A stretch of 64,000 nt of DNA from Thalassotalea_H castellviae (lineage in GTDB: Bacteria > Pseudomonadota > Gammaproteobacteria > Enterobacterales > Alteromonadaceae). Each line of letters opens with the position of its first letter. The first letter of the stretch is position 1. The DNA lies in assembly GCF_031846185.1 (NCBI RefSeq), contig NZ_JAVRIF010000002.1:124001-188000 (forward strand), given 5' to 3'. Below the pieces are notes generated by a model that did not search any database, was not told where the DNA came from, and was given only the letters and a program-made list of their open reading frames with translations. A program made the position numbers and the translations under genes. Positions 34,576 to 43,321 of this stretch are shown in pieces.

Positions 34576-36669
34576 TTATGAACGCAATTTTTTATTTACG
34601 ATGGATTTTTTTGCGTAATACTTCAGCATACTAGGCACATCAATAATAAGCGCAATACCACCATCACTTGTAATTGTTGCACCAGCCATGCCAGGAGTGC
34701 CATGTAAAAGTCTATCTAAAGGTTTAATCACAACTTCTTCTTGACCAATTAAGCTATCAACAACAAAACCGATTTGTTGTGCGCCTAACTGAACAATAAC
34801 AACATGCCCTTTATCTTTAGGTTTATCATCACAGCCTTTCACTAACCATTGATCTAAATAAAACAATGGAATAGCTTTTTCTCGAACAATAATGGTTAAT
34901 TGACCATCAACTAAATTAGTATTGGTTAAATCTAAATGGAATATTTCATTCACTCCAGCGAGCGGTAAAGCAAAAGTTTGCTCGCCAACAACCACCATCA
35001 AAGTAGGTAAAATCGCTAACGTTAATGGAACTTTAATCTCTAAAACCGTACCTACACCCATTTCAGAGTCAATATTTACAGTACCGTTTAATTGGGTGAT
35101 TTTTGTTTTAACCACATCCATACCAACGCCACGACCAGAAACTTCTGAAATTTCTGTTTTCGTTGAAAAGCCAGGGGCAAAAATTAGATTAAACGCATCT
35201 GAGTCTGACATTCTATTGGCAGCATCGGCATCTAAAACGCCCCTTTCAATAGCAATTTCTTTTAATTTCTCAGCATTCATGCCGGCACCGTCATCTCTTA
35301 TGGTTAATAAGATATGATCACCTTCCTGCGATGCTGATAACACAACTGTCCCTTCTCGAGGTTTACCAGTAGCTTCTCTTCGATCGGGCTCTTCAATACC
35401 ATGATCAACAGAGTTTCTAACTAAATGCACTAATGGATCCGCTAAAGCCTCCACTAAGTTTTTATCTAAATCGGTTTCTTCACCTTCGAGAATTAATTTA
35501 ATTTCTTTATTTAAACTTCTCGCTAAATCACGTACAACGCGCGGAAAACGTCCAAAGACCTTTTTAATCGGTTGCATACGAGTTTTCATTACAGCCCCTT
35601 GAAGGTCTGTAGTAACAGCATCTAAATTTGAAACCGCTTTAGTTAAGTCTTCGTCTTCTTTGGTCATTCCTAAACTAGTTAAGCGATTTCTCACTAACAC
35701 CAGTTCACCTACCATATTCATAATTTGGTCTAGACGTTGAGTATCAACACGAACCGTTGTTTCGCCCTGTGGTGCAGCTGGAGCAGCTTTTTTATCTGCG
35801 GCTTTTTTAGCTGGCGCTTTTGCCGGAGCTGGTTTAGCTGCCGGAGCTGGTTTTGCTGCTGGGGTTGGTTTTGCTGCTACAGGTTTTTCAACTGGCTTAG
35901 GGGCAGATGGTTTTGTCGTATTTTGCGGAGCTTTACCTTGACCATGCAATTCATCAAGTAAGCTTTCAAACTCATCATCATCAATTTCATTAGAAGACTT
36001 TGCCGGCGTGTTTTTACTCTCAATATCAGGAGAAAATGCGCCTTGGCCATGTAATTCATCAAGTAAATTTTCAAACTCATCGTCTGAAATTTCATTACTA
36101 TCGCTTGAAACTGGTGTAGGTTTTGCAGCAGAAGCAGTCGGAGAGCCGCCATGTAATTCATCTAAAAGACGTTCAAATTCATCTTCGCTCATTTCATCAT
36201 TTGAGGAAGAGTCGGCAACTGCTGGTGTTTCAACTTCTGCCACAGGTTCTGGCTCACTTGCAGCTTCTGGCTCTGCACCTTCAGGTGTACTTAATCGATG
36301 CAATTCTGCAAGTAATTCAGCATCTGCGGCAACTAATTCTTCTCTTGCTTGCACCAAAGCAAACATCTCATTAATCGTATCTAATGCTTGTAAAATAACA
36401 TCCATTAAATCCGAAGAAACTGAACGTTGACCATTTCGAAGCAAATCGAAAATATTTTCAGCACCATGACAAACATCGACAAGTTCAGTTAAGGCTAAAA
36501 ATCCCGCGCCACCTTTAACGGTATGAAATCCCCTAAAAATCGCATTGAGTAAATCAGCATTGTCAGGATCATTTTCTAGTTCTACAAGTTGCTCAGATAA
36601 ACTTTCAAGTATTTCACCAGCTTCGATTAAAAAATCCTGAAGAATTTCTTCATCCGCTTCATAAGACAT
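34576..36669 (-). CDS. cheA: Chemotaxis histidine kinase CheA
   Basis: 697 residues. The P1 phosphotransfer domain has His49 (FRGFHTVKGGAGFL). Instead of a recognisable P2 domain, residues 158-243 hold three repeats of the form DEFExLLDELHG, then a Pro/Ala/Lys-rich linker (252-299). The dimerisation domain begins near 304 (TTVRVDTQRLDQIMNMVGELV). The kinase domain shows HLVRNSVDHGIE (N box), DDGAGM and GRGVGMDVV (G boxes). The C-terminal CheW-like P5 domain completes it. It phosphorylates CheY and CheB in response to receptors. The repeats may be the site that binds ParP. Gap of 13 bp to cheZ. Confidence 0.96.
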   Translation of the reverse strand: MSYEADEEILQDFLIEAGEILESLSEQLVELENDPDNADLLNAIFRGFHTVKGGAGFLALTELVDVCHGAENIFDLLRNGQRSVSSDLMDVILQALDTINEMFALVQAREELVAADAELLAELHRLSTPEGAEPEAASEPEPVAEVETPAVADSSSNDEMSEDEFERLLDELHGGSPTASAAKPTPVSSDSNEISDDEFENLLDELHGQGAFSPDIESKNTPAKSSNEIDDDEFESLLDELHGQGKAPQNTTKPSAPKPVEKPVAAKPTPAAKPAPAAKPAPAKAPAKKAADKKAAPAAPQGETTVRVDTQRLDQIMNMVGELVLVRNRLTSLGMTKEDEDLTKAVSNLDAVTTDLQGAVMKTRMQPIKKVFGRFPRVVRDLARSLNKEIKLILEGEETDLDKNLVEALADPLVHLVRNSVDHGIEEPDRREATGKPREGTVVLSASQEGDHILLTIRDDGAGMNAEKLKEIAIERGVLDADAANRMSDSDAFNLIFAPGFSTKTEISEVSGRGVGMDVVKTKITQLNGTVNIDSEMGVGTVLEIKVPLTLAILPTLMVVVGEQTFALPLAGVNEIFHLDLTNTNLVDGQLTIIVREKAIPLFYLDQWLVKGCDDKPKDKGHVVIVQLGAQQIGFVVDSLIGQEEVVIKPLDRLLHGTPGMAGATITSDGGIALIIDVPSMLKYYAKKSIVNKKLRS
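35941..36198 (-). repeat. Three tandem LLDELHG repeats in the CheA linker
   Basis: Codons for CheA residues 158-174, 192-208 and 227-243 each encode a 17-residue acidic helix-like unit ending in LLDELHG, spaced about 34-35 residues apart and separated by variable Ser/Pro/Ala-rich spacers. The helix core is conserved while the spacers are not, which suggests selection for a binding motif rather than recent duplication alone. Confidence 0.8.
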
Positions 36670-36682
36670 CCAGCAACTCCTA

Positions 36683-37426
36683 TTAAAAACCTAAACTAGA
36701 TAAAAGATCATCAACGTCATCTTGGTCAGCGACCACGTCATCTCTTTCTTTTGCATTAACAATTGGACCTTCAACTAGGTTCTCACCTACTTTAGGTTTA
36801 GCTGATTCATCAGCCTCACCAGAAGAAATACCAAAGGCTGTTAACATATTAATTAAACTATCTTCAACTTCTCTTACTAAGTCGATAACCTTACGAATCA
36901 CTTGTCCGGTAAGATCTTGGAAATCTTGCGCCATTAATACATCGGTCATCAATGCATGCATATGTGCAGTATCGCGGTCTGTCGTTTTCAATAACGCATC
37001 TATGTCTTTACATAGCACTTTAAACTCGGTCACCGATAAATCATTGTTCATTAATTTATCCCAGAGCGGGTTCACTGCTTTAACTTGCGCTTGAATATTA
37101 TCAACGACCGGAAAGATTGATTCTACGGCATCCATCGTTTTATTAGCCGCTTCTTCTGTGCGAGTAATAACGTAATTTAGTCGCTCTTTAGCATCTGGAA
37201 TATCAGCATTAGCAAGATCGTTCAAGCGAGAATCAACTTGAAAATTCATAAGAGAATCATGAAGTTGTCGCGTTAACTTGCCTATTTCAGCAAATAATTC
37301 AGTGTTGATAGGATTCTGAATTTCAGCGATTAAGTCGTCCGCTTTATCTTGCTGCCCTGTTTCTATGTATTCAACAAGCATTTTCGCTTGTTCCAAAGAA
37401 ACATGCACACCATTATCTTTACTCAT
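36683..37426 (-). CDS. cheZ: CheY-P phosphatase CheZ
   Basis: 247 residues. The long helical hairpin of CheZ is evident, with the catalytic-region motif MAQDFQDLTGQVIRKVIDLV (the conserved DFQDLTGQ holds the phosphatase Gln). A variable linker and the C-terminal CheY-binding peptide DQDDVDDLLSSLGF end it. It speeds dephosphorylation of CheY-P, allowing rapid switching. Located between cheA and cheY, as in Vibrio and Pseudomonas. Confidence 0.95.
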   Translation of the reverse strand: MSKDNGVHVSLEQAKMLVEYIETGQQDKADDLIAEIQNPINTELFAEIGKLTRQLHDSLMNFQVDSRLNDLANADIPDAKERLNYVITRTEEAANKTMDAVESIFPVVDNIQAQVKAVNPLWDKLMNNDLSVTEFKVLCKDIDALLKTTDRDTAHMHALMTDVLMAQDFQDLTGQVIRKVIDLVREVEDSLINMLTAFGISSGEADESAKPKVGENLVEGPIVNAKERDDVVADQDDVDDLLSSLGF

Positions 37427-37456
37427 GCAACATCCTTACCTGACAGAGAGTGCCAA

Positions 37457-37840
37457 TTATCCTAAGCGTTCAAAAATTTTATCAAGCTTAGTTTTTAACG
37501 TTGCTGCGGTAAATGGTTTAACAATATAGCCATTAACACCCGCTTGGGCTGCCATAACAATCTGCTCTTTTTTCGCTTCAGCGGTTACCATCAATACAGG
37601 TATATGAAGTAACTTTTCATCAGCGCGAATCGCTTTGAGAAGGTCTATACCTTGCATTCCAGGCATGTTCCAATCAGTTACTACAAAATCAAATTCACCT
37701 TCTTTAAGCATAGGTAATGCAGTACTACCATCATCAGCTTCTTGAATGTTAGTGAACCCTAAATCACGCAATAAATTTTTAACTATACGTCTCATTGTTG
37801 AAAAATCATCAACAACAAGCACTTTCATATTTTTATCCAA
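37457..37840 (-). CDS. cheY: Chemotaxis response regulator CheY
   Basis: Single receiver domain, about 127 residues. Features: VLVVDDFSTMRRIVKNLL (acidic pocket), phospho-acceptor Asp in FVVTDWNMPGMQG, Thr in VLMVTAEAKKEQI, and Lys in GYIVKPFTAATL. Phosphorylated by CheA, it binds the FliM switch and changes motor direction. The frame reaches an ATG at 37861, but GGAGG (within codons 5-6 of that longer reading) lies 5 nt before a TTG at 37840. That start gives MDKNMKVLVVDD and the usual CheY length, so I prefer it. Confidence 0.94.
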   Translation of the reverse strand: MDKNMKVLVVDDFSTMRRIVKNLLRDLGFTNIQEADDGSTALPMLKEGEFDFVVTDWNMPGMQGIDLLKAIRADEKLLHIPVLMVTAEAKKEQIVMAAQAGVNGYIVKPFTAATLKTKLDKIFERLG

Positions 37841-37903
37841 GGCACCCTCCAGGGAGATCATTCAAAATTTTTAAATCTAAAAAACTACTGGTATATATTG
37901 TAC

Positions 37904-38623
37904 TTAACTTTGCCAAGATTGCATACGAGCTTTTAATCTATGTAATGCTTGACTATGAATTTGACTAACTCTTGATTCACTCACATCGAGAACTTGGCCA
38001 ATTTCGCGTAAATTCAATTCTTCATCATAGTATAGTGACAGTACTAAAGCTTCTCTCTCGGGTAAAGTAGTAATGCATTCAGAAAGCGCTTTTTTAAAGA
38101 TAATTTGTTCTATGTCCTCATAGGGGTCATGATTGTTTTTATCTTCAAATGATTGAATGACATCTTCACTCACGCCGAGGTCATCAATTCCTATTATTTT
38201 ACCCGAACTTACCTCACTAAGAATATGATGGTACTCATTGAGCGAAATATCAAGTTTTTCAGCAACTTCAATATCTGTTACATCACGACCAAGTTGTGCT
38301 TCTAATGCTTTTATCGCTTCACTCACCATTCGGCTATTTTTATGAACCGAACGAGGAGTCCAGTCACCGCGGCGTATTTCATCTAACATGGCACCGCGGA
38401 TCCGTATACCAGCGAAAGTTTCAAAGCTTGCGCCTTTGCTAGAATCGAAATTATTTGCCGCTTCAAGTAAGCCAATCATGCCTGACTGAATAAGGTCATC
38501 AACGATGACACTAGAGGGGAGTCTTGCCAATAAGTGATAGGCAATACGTTTGACTAAAACGGTATGCTGTTCAAGCAATGCGCTTTTATCAATGTGAACA
38601 TTATAAGTATTAGCTTTTACCAA
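37904..38623 (-). CDS. fliA: Flagellar sigma factor FliA (sigma-28)
   Basis: 239 residues. Region 2 (LLARLPSSVIVDDLIQSGMIGLLEAA...FETFAGIRIRGAMLDEIRRGDW) and region 4 (LPEREALVLSLYYDEELNLREIGQVL followed by SESRVSQIHSQALHRL) are both complete. It drives late flagellar and chemotaxis genes once FlgM is exported. It follows flhG by 18 bp in the flhA-flhF-flhG-fliA order and precedes cheY. Confidence 0.96.
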   Translation of the reverse strand: MVKANTYNVHIDKSALLEQHTVLVKRIAYHLLARLPSSVIVDDLIQSGMIGLLEAANNFDSSKGASFETFAGIRIRGAMLDEIRRGDWTPRSVHKNSRMVSEAIKALEAQLGRDVTDIEVAEKLDISLNEYHHILSEVSSGKIIGIDDLGVSEDVIQSFEDKNNHDPYEDIEQIIFKKALSECITTLPEREALVLSLYYDEELNLREIGQVLDVSESRVSQIHSQALHRLKARMQSWQS

Positions 38624-38641
38624 AGTAGTCTACTCTTTTGA

Positions 38642-39508
38642 CTAGTTTTCTAATAACTGCTCAATGAAAAATTCAAGATGGCCAGATGGATGATGGGGAA
38701 TTGGCCATTTAGTAATTTTACTCGCTAATGCTTTAAAGGCTTTAGCGGCAGGTGAGTCTGGAAACGCCTCAACAATTGCTTGCTGCTTTCTTACTGATTT
38801 TCTAATATTTTCATCGAAAGGGATTACGCCAACTAAATCCAAAGCGACATCTAAAAATCGGTCAGATACCTTGGAAAGTTTAGCAAAAAGTTGTTGGCCT
38901 TCTTTTGGACTTCTCACCATATTTGCCACAACTTTAAATTTAAAGACATCGTGATCACGACTAAGTAGTTTCATTAATGCGTAACAGTCAGTGATTGACG
39001 TTGGTTCATCACACACCACCAATAATACATCTTGTGCGGCACGAGTAAAACTTAGCACCATATCTGATATACCTGCTGCGGTATCAACAACTAACACGTC
39101 AAATTGCGTTCGCATATCACTAAAAGCACGAATTAAACCAGCGTGTTCTGACGGGGTTAAATCCACCATAGATTGAGTGCCCGAGGTAGCAGGAATAATA
39201 TTGATTCCAGCAGGGCCTTTTAAAATAATATCATCAAGCTCACATTCACCTGATAATACATGTGAGAGATTACGTTGAACTCTTAAACCTAGCATTACAT
39301 CGACATTGGCGAGGCCTAAATCAGCATCTAAGACTAAAACCCTTTTCCCCAATTGCGCCATGGCAATTGACGTATTTAATGAAACATTGGTTTTGCCTAC
39401 CCCACCTTTACCACCAGAAACTGCTATGACTTTTATTTGATGATTTTCTTGCATTTTTCGTAAGCCACTCGCCTGATCTATCATTAATTTTTTCTCTATT
39501 TTGCTCAA
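38642..39508 (-). CDS. flhG: FlhG (FleN), MinD-like flagellar number regulator
   Basis: 288-residue MinD-type ATPase. The N-terminal basic stretch DQASGLRKMQ is the FlhF-activating element of FlhG proteins. Deviant Walker A SGGKGGVGKTNVSLN (31-45), VLVLDADLGLANVDVMLG and VLVVDTAAGISD follow. It limits flagellum number by stimulating FlhF GTPase and by restraining FlrA/FleQ. Order flhF-flhG-fliA is diagnostic of polar flagellates. Confidence 0.94.
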   Translation of the reverse strand: MSKIEKKLMIDQASGLRKMQENHQIKVIAVSGGKGGVGKTNVSLNTSIAMAQLGKRVLVLDADLGLANVDVMLGLRVQRNLSHVLSGECELDDIILKGPAGINIIPATSGTQSMVDLTPSEHAGLIRAFSDMRTQFDVLVVDTAAGISDMVLSFTRAAQDVLLVVCDEPTSITDCYALMKLLSRDHDVFKFKVVANMVRSPKEGQQLFAKLSKVSDRFLDVALDLVGVIPFDENIRKSVRKQQAIVEAFPDSPAAKAFKALASKITKWPIPHHPSGHLEFFIEQLLEN

Positions 39509-39526
39509 TATCTGCGTCGATATTGT

Positions 39527-41059
39527 TTACATACTCACTGCATGACTTGTTGGCATTGGCCGCCATGAATTTTGGCAATTTACTTTTGTTGCTAATCTAT
39601 CTGCAAGCGTAACTAACTTTTCAGCATTTGCAACTTTAATATCTTCAGGAACTCTTTGTCCATCAGTAAGATAACCTATTGCTAATCCATTTTGAATAGA
39701 AGTTGCAATGATTTCGCCAATACTTAGACTTTCATCAAGTTTAGTATAAATAGCACCCGCTAATGGTACTTTTTTAAATCGTTCCACATTTTCTTGCATT
39801 ACACGCTGTTGCGTATTCGCAGCCAGCACTAAATAATTACGAATTCTAACACGAGAATTTGCCATTAATGCGGTTAAATGTTCAGAAAGACGCATATCTC
39901 GTTGCCCCATTCCTGCAGTATCAATTAAAACTAGTTTTTTATCAGCATATTGCTCTAATAGAGTATCTAACGCTTTTGCATCTTTAGCTAGCTTTACTTG
40001 GCAACCAATAATACGTCCGTAAGTAGAAAGTTGTTCAAAACCGGCAATTCGATAACTGTCTGTTGAGATCATAGCCACTTTGTCCGCGCCATGAATTTGA
40101 GCAAATCTTGCCGCTAATTTAGCGATAGTGGTGGTTTTACCCACCCCGGTAGGTCCCACTAATGAAACCACGCCACCACGATGAATAATATCATTGTTAG
40201 TGGTGTTTAATTGTTGAGCTAATAATTCTTTCGCCGTCTCCCAAGCTTGTTCTTCATTATTGTGAACAGGAATTGCGCTTGAGATTTGATCCGCAACTTG
40301 ATCATTAATGCCAATATTTAATAAACGGTTGACCATCAAGGCTTTGCAAGGATCTTTTTTCGCCATATCTTGCCACATTAACCCTGATACTTGGTGCTCA
40401 AGTAATTCTCTGATAGACGCCATTTCTTTACGCATCTTTTCAACTTCTTCCGACGCGCCAATATCTACACGATTATTTTTACTTGCTGGACTGATCCCTG
40501 ACGCTTGATGATTTTCTAAGGGTTCATTAGCCTGATGTTCATTTTGGCTAAAATTATGTTGATTGTTTACAGGTTCGCTAGTGGTCTGTTTTTCTGAATT
40601 ATTTGATGTATAAAGCGAACCTTGTTCCAATCTATCAGTGAAACTTTTTAGCTGTTGTTCTATGTCTTGTTGCGCGAGGTTAGATTGAGTCTTTGCTTGT
40701 TGACTAGCTTGTTCACGTTGTACTTTACGTTGAAGCAATGCCGATAAACTATCAACACCCCCTGCAGAGTTTTGTTCGTTAGGCATAGGCTGTTTTAAAT
40801 TTTTACTAGACGACAGTGACACCACGTCATTTTCAACATCTCTTGATTCCATGGATGCCTGAGCAGAAGTACTTTCTTGATTGTTAGCCTTTTCGCTTGT
40901 AGGTGCTGGGGTTTGCTGACTGTAATCAACTGCCGCCATTAATTCGACACCTTCAGGAATTTTTTTATTTGACATAATGACGGCATCAACACCTAATTCG
41001 TGTTTGATTTGTTCTAATGCCGTTCTCATATCTTTTGCTACAAAACGTCTAATTTTCAC
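39527..41059 (-). CDS. flhF: FlhF, SRP-type GTPase placing the polar flagellum
   Basis: 510 residues. The conserved N-terminal start MKIRRFVAKDMRTALEQIK (basic B domain) precedes a long Gln/Asn/Ser-rich linker (about 45-205). The N domain and SRP54-like G domain follow: G1 VGPTGVGKTTTIAKLAARFA (301 on), G3 DTAGMGQRD, G4 TKLDES. It marks the pole and recruits early basal-body proteins such as FliF. The linker is longer than in many homologues. Upstream flhA probably shares its transcript. Confidence 0.95.
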   Translation of the reverse strand: MKIRRFVAKDMRTALEQIKHELGVDAVIMSNKKIPEGVELMAAVDYSQQTPAPTSEKANNQESTSAQASMESRDVENDVVSLSSSKNLKQPMPNEQNSAGGVDSLSALLQRKVQREQASQQAKTQSNLAQQDIEQQLKSFTDRLEQGSLYTSNNSEKQTTSEPVNNQHNFSQNEHQANEPLENHQASGISPASKNNRVDIGASEEVEKMRKEMASIRELLEHQVSGLMWQDMAKKDPCKALMVNRLLNIGINDQVADQISSAIPVHNNEEQAWETAKELLAQQLNTTNNDIIHRGGVVSLVGPTGVGKTTTIAKLAARFAQIHGADKVAMISTDSYRIAGFEQLSTYGRIIGCQVKLAKDAKALDTLLEQYADKKLVLIDTAGMGQRDMRLSEHLTALMANSRVRIRNYLVLAANTQQRVMQENVERFKKVPLAGAIYTKLDESLSIGEIIATSIQNGLAIGYLTDGQRVPEDIKVANAEKLVTLADRLATKVNCQNSWRPMPTSHAVSM

Positions 41060-41124
41060 GAAAAACCCCTTACCGAATACTTAACGGCTATAGTCATTTA
41101 CCAATACTTTTGCTTTACAGGTGA

Positions 41125-43227
41125 TTACTGGCCAATCGAACTAACAATCTTGATTTGCTTGTCATCTGGTATTTCCTGATAAGAGATAACTCTTAAACTA
41201 GGAATAGTATATTTAACAAACTTAGCTAAGACCGTTCTTAAAATTCCTGAGGTCAACAATATTGGGGTATTTCCTGCCAATTCTTGTTGTTGTGCTCCGT
41301 CAGTTAAAGAGGTTTGTAATCGTTCAGCTAAGCCTGGTTCAATACCGGCGCCATCATCACCTGCCATTTGCATTGACTGGTGCAACATTTGTTCCAACTC
41401 TGGTGACAAAGTTATGACAGGCACTTCAACATCAGGACCCACCAACTCTTGAACGATAAATTTACGTAAAGTAATTCGCACGGCAGCGGTTAATACTTCT
41501 GGATCTTGACTCTTACCTCCGTATTCAACAAGGGTTTGAATAATGCTTCTCATATCACGAATTGCAACACCTTCATTCATTAAGTTTTGTAACACTTTAA
41601 CTATAGTGCCTAAACTTAAGATATCCGGAATTAATCCTTCGACTAATTTAGGGTAATTTTTCCCTAAAATATCTAAAATATTTTGTACTTCTTCATGCCC
41701 TAATAATTGTGAAGCATTATTAGTGAGGATTTGACTTAAATGTGTCGCTAAGACAGTTGCAGAATCAACCACGGTATAACCTAGCGCTTGTGCTTGTTCA
41801 CGTTGTGATTGCGTGATCCACACTGCGTCTAAACCAAAGGCGGGATCTTTCGTCGCAATTCCCTCTAATTTTCCATAAACCTGACCAGGATTAATCGCTA
41901 AATCATGATCATGTCTTATTTCCGCTTCCCCAACAGTGACGCCCATTAAGGAGATTTGATAGGTGTTAGGATCTAAATCTAAATTATCACGAATATGCAC
42001 CGCGGGAACGAGGAAACCAAATTCTTGAGACAGTTTTTTCCTCACCCCTTTGATGCGATTAAGCAACTCACCACCTTGTGATTTATCTACTAATGGGATT
42101 AAGCGATATCCGATTTCCAAGCCAACAATATCAACATGGTTAACATCATCCCAACCTAAGTCTTTTACTTCCGCTTCTTGTTGCTTCGTTTCTATTTGAG
42201 CCGCTTCTTTTTGTTTTTCCAGATCTATAGCTTTTGCTGCTTTAAATTTACTACTGAAAAAAGCACCGCCGGCAATCAGAACTGCAAACAACAAAAAGGC
42301 AACATGTGGCATACCAGGCACTATTCCCATGATAAACATCACACTAGCTGCTATATATAAAGACTTTTCTTGACCTAGTTGTCCACTCACTTGCGAGCCC
42401 ATGTCTTCACTCGTATTTTGTCGAGTCACAACAATCGCAGTACCAACAGACAACAATAATCCCGGAATTTGGGCGACTAAGCCATCACCTATGGTCAGTA
42501 ACGTATAAATTTCCACCGCACTATCAAAATTCAAATCATGTTGGATCATGCCAATGACTAACCCACCAACAATATTGATAAAAAGAATTAAAATGCCAGC
42601 TATTGCATCCCCTTTAACAAATTTACTTGCACCATCCATCGAGCCATAAAAGTCCGCTTCATTGGTGATTTCAATACGACGCTCTCGCGCTTGATCCGCA
42701 TTAATAAATCCTGCGTTTAAGTCAGCATCAATCGCCATTTGTTTGCCAGGCATTGCATCTAACGTAAAACGGGCTGTTACTTCTGCAATTCTGCCAGCCC
42801 CTTTTGTCACAACAACAAAGTTGATAATGATCAGGATAATAAACACCACTAAACCAACCGCGTAGTTACCACCGATAACCACTGAGCCAAACGCCTCGAT
42901 AACTTTACCTGCGGCATCGGGACCTTCATGCCCTTCTAATAAAACAACACGGGTACTAGCAACATTTAAAGCCAGTCGTAAGATAGTCGCGATCAATAAT
43001 ACCGCTGGAAATGAGCCAAACTCTAAAGGTTTAAGCGTGTAAACCGTGATTAATAACACCACTAAAGATAACGCGATATTAAAAGAAAAAAGAATATCGA
43101 GTAAAAAAGCCGGCATAGGTAAAATCACCATACCTAAGGTCGCCATGACTAACAACGGTGTTCCCAGCCCTGACAGAAAGCTAAACTTTTTTTGTTTTAT
43201 TTGATTTAAATGAGCGACTAGTTGCAT
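41125..43227 (-). CDS. flhA: Flagellar export gate protein FlhA
   Basis: 700 residues, normal for FlhA. About eight TM helices in the first 330 residues, with the conserved RLALNVASTRVVLL segment and the FHIPEP-loop region ITNEADFYGSMDGASKFVKGDA. The large cytoplasmic domain (about 360-690) docks export chaperones. Forms the nonameric export gate with FlhB, FliP, FliQ and FliR. A sigma-54 promoter lies just upstream (43266-43282), so it heads the flhA-flhF-flhG-fliA transcript. Confidence 0.97.
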   Translation of the reverse strand: MQLVAHLNQIKQKKFSFLSGLGTPLLVMATLGMVILPMPAFLLDILFSFNIALSLVVLLITVYTLKPLEFGSFPAVLLIATILRLALNVASTRVVLLEGHEGPDAAGKVIEAFGSVVIGGNYAVGLVVFIILIIINFVVVTKGAGRIAEVTARFTLDAMPGKQMAIDADLNAGFINADQARERRIEITNEADFYGSMDGASKFVKGDAIAGILILFINIVGGLVIGMIQHDLNFDSAVEIYTLLTIGDGLVAQIPGLLLSVGTAIVVTRQNTSEDMGSQVSGQLGQEKSLYIAASVMFIMGIVPGMPHVAFLLFAVLIAGGAFFSSKFKAAKAIDLEKQKEAAQIETKQQEAEVKDLGWDDVNHVDIVGLEIGYRLIPLVDKSQGGELLNRIKGVRKKLSQEFGFLVPAVHIRDNLDLDPNTYQISLMGVTVGEAEIRHDHDLAINPGQVYGKLEGIATKDPAFGLDAVWITQSQREQAQALGYTVVDSATVLATHLSQILTNNASQLLGHEEVQNILDILGKNYPKLVEGLIPDILSLGTIVKVLQNLMNEGVAIRDMRSIIQTLVEYGGKSQDPEVLTAAVRITLRKFIVQELVGPDVEVPVITLSPELEQMLHQSMQMAGDDGAGIEPGLAERLQTSLTDGAQQQELAGNTPILLTSGILRTVLAKFVKYTIPSLRVISYQEIPDDKQIKIVSSIGQ

Positions 43228-43265
43228 TTAATTACATGATAAATTTTTGACACATACCTTGGCAG

Positions 43266-43282
43266 AGCAATAGTTATACCAA
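43266..43282 (-). promoter_or_regulatory. Sigma-54 promoter of flhA
   Basis: Minus strand TTGGTAT-AACTA-TTGCT: GG and GC elements with exactly 10 bp between them, perfect TTGCT at -12, TTGG at -24 (the CAC after GG is TAT). About 28 nt from the predicted start to the flhA ATG at 43227. Matches class II control by FlrA in vibrios. Confidence 0.65.
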
Positions 43283-43321
43283 AAGTAACGGGAAGAGTTA
43301 AAAGCTTATCGTAGTAAGAAA

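Noticed and set aside
34922..35317. 131-codon frame antisense to cheA kinase domain
   Set aside because: Shadow of a strongly conserved gene; product has no recognisable features.
36008..36430. 140-codon frame antisense to cheA
   Set aside because: Arises from the biased composition of the CheA linker; low-complexity Ser-rich product without start signals.
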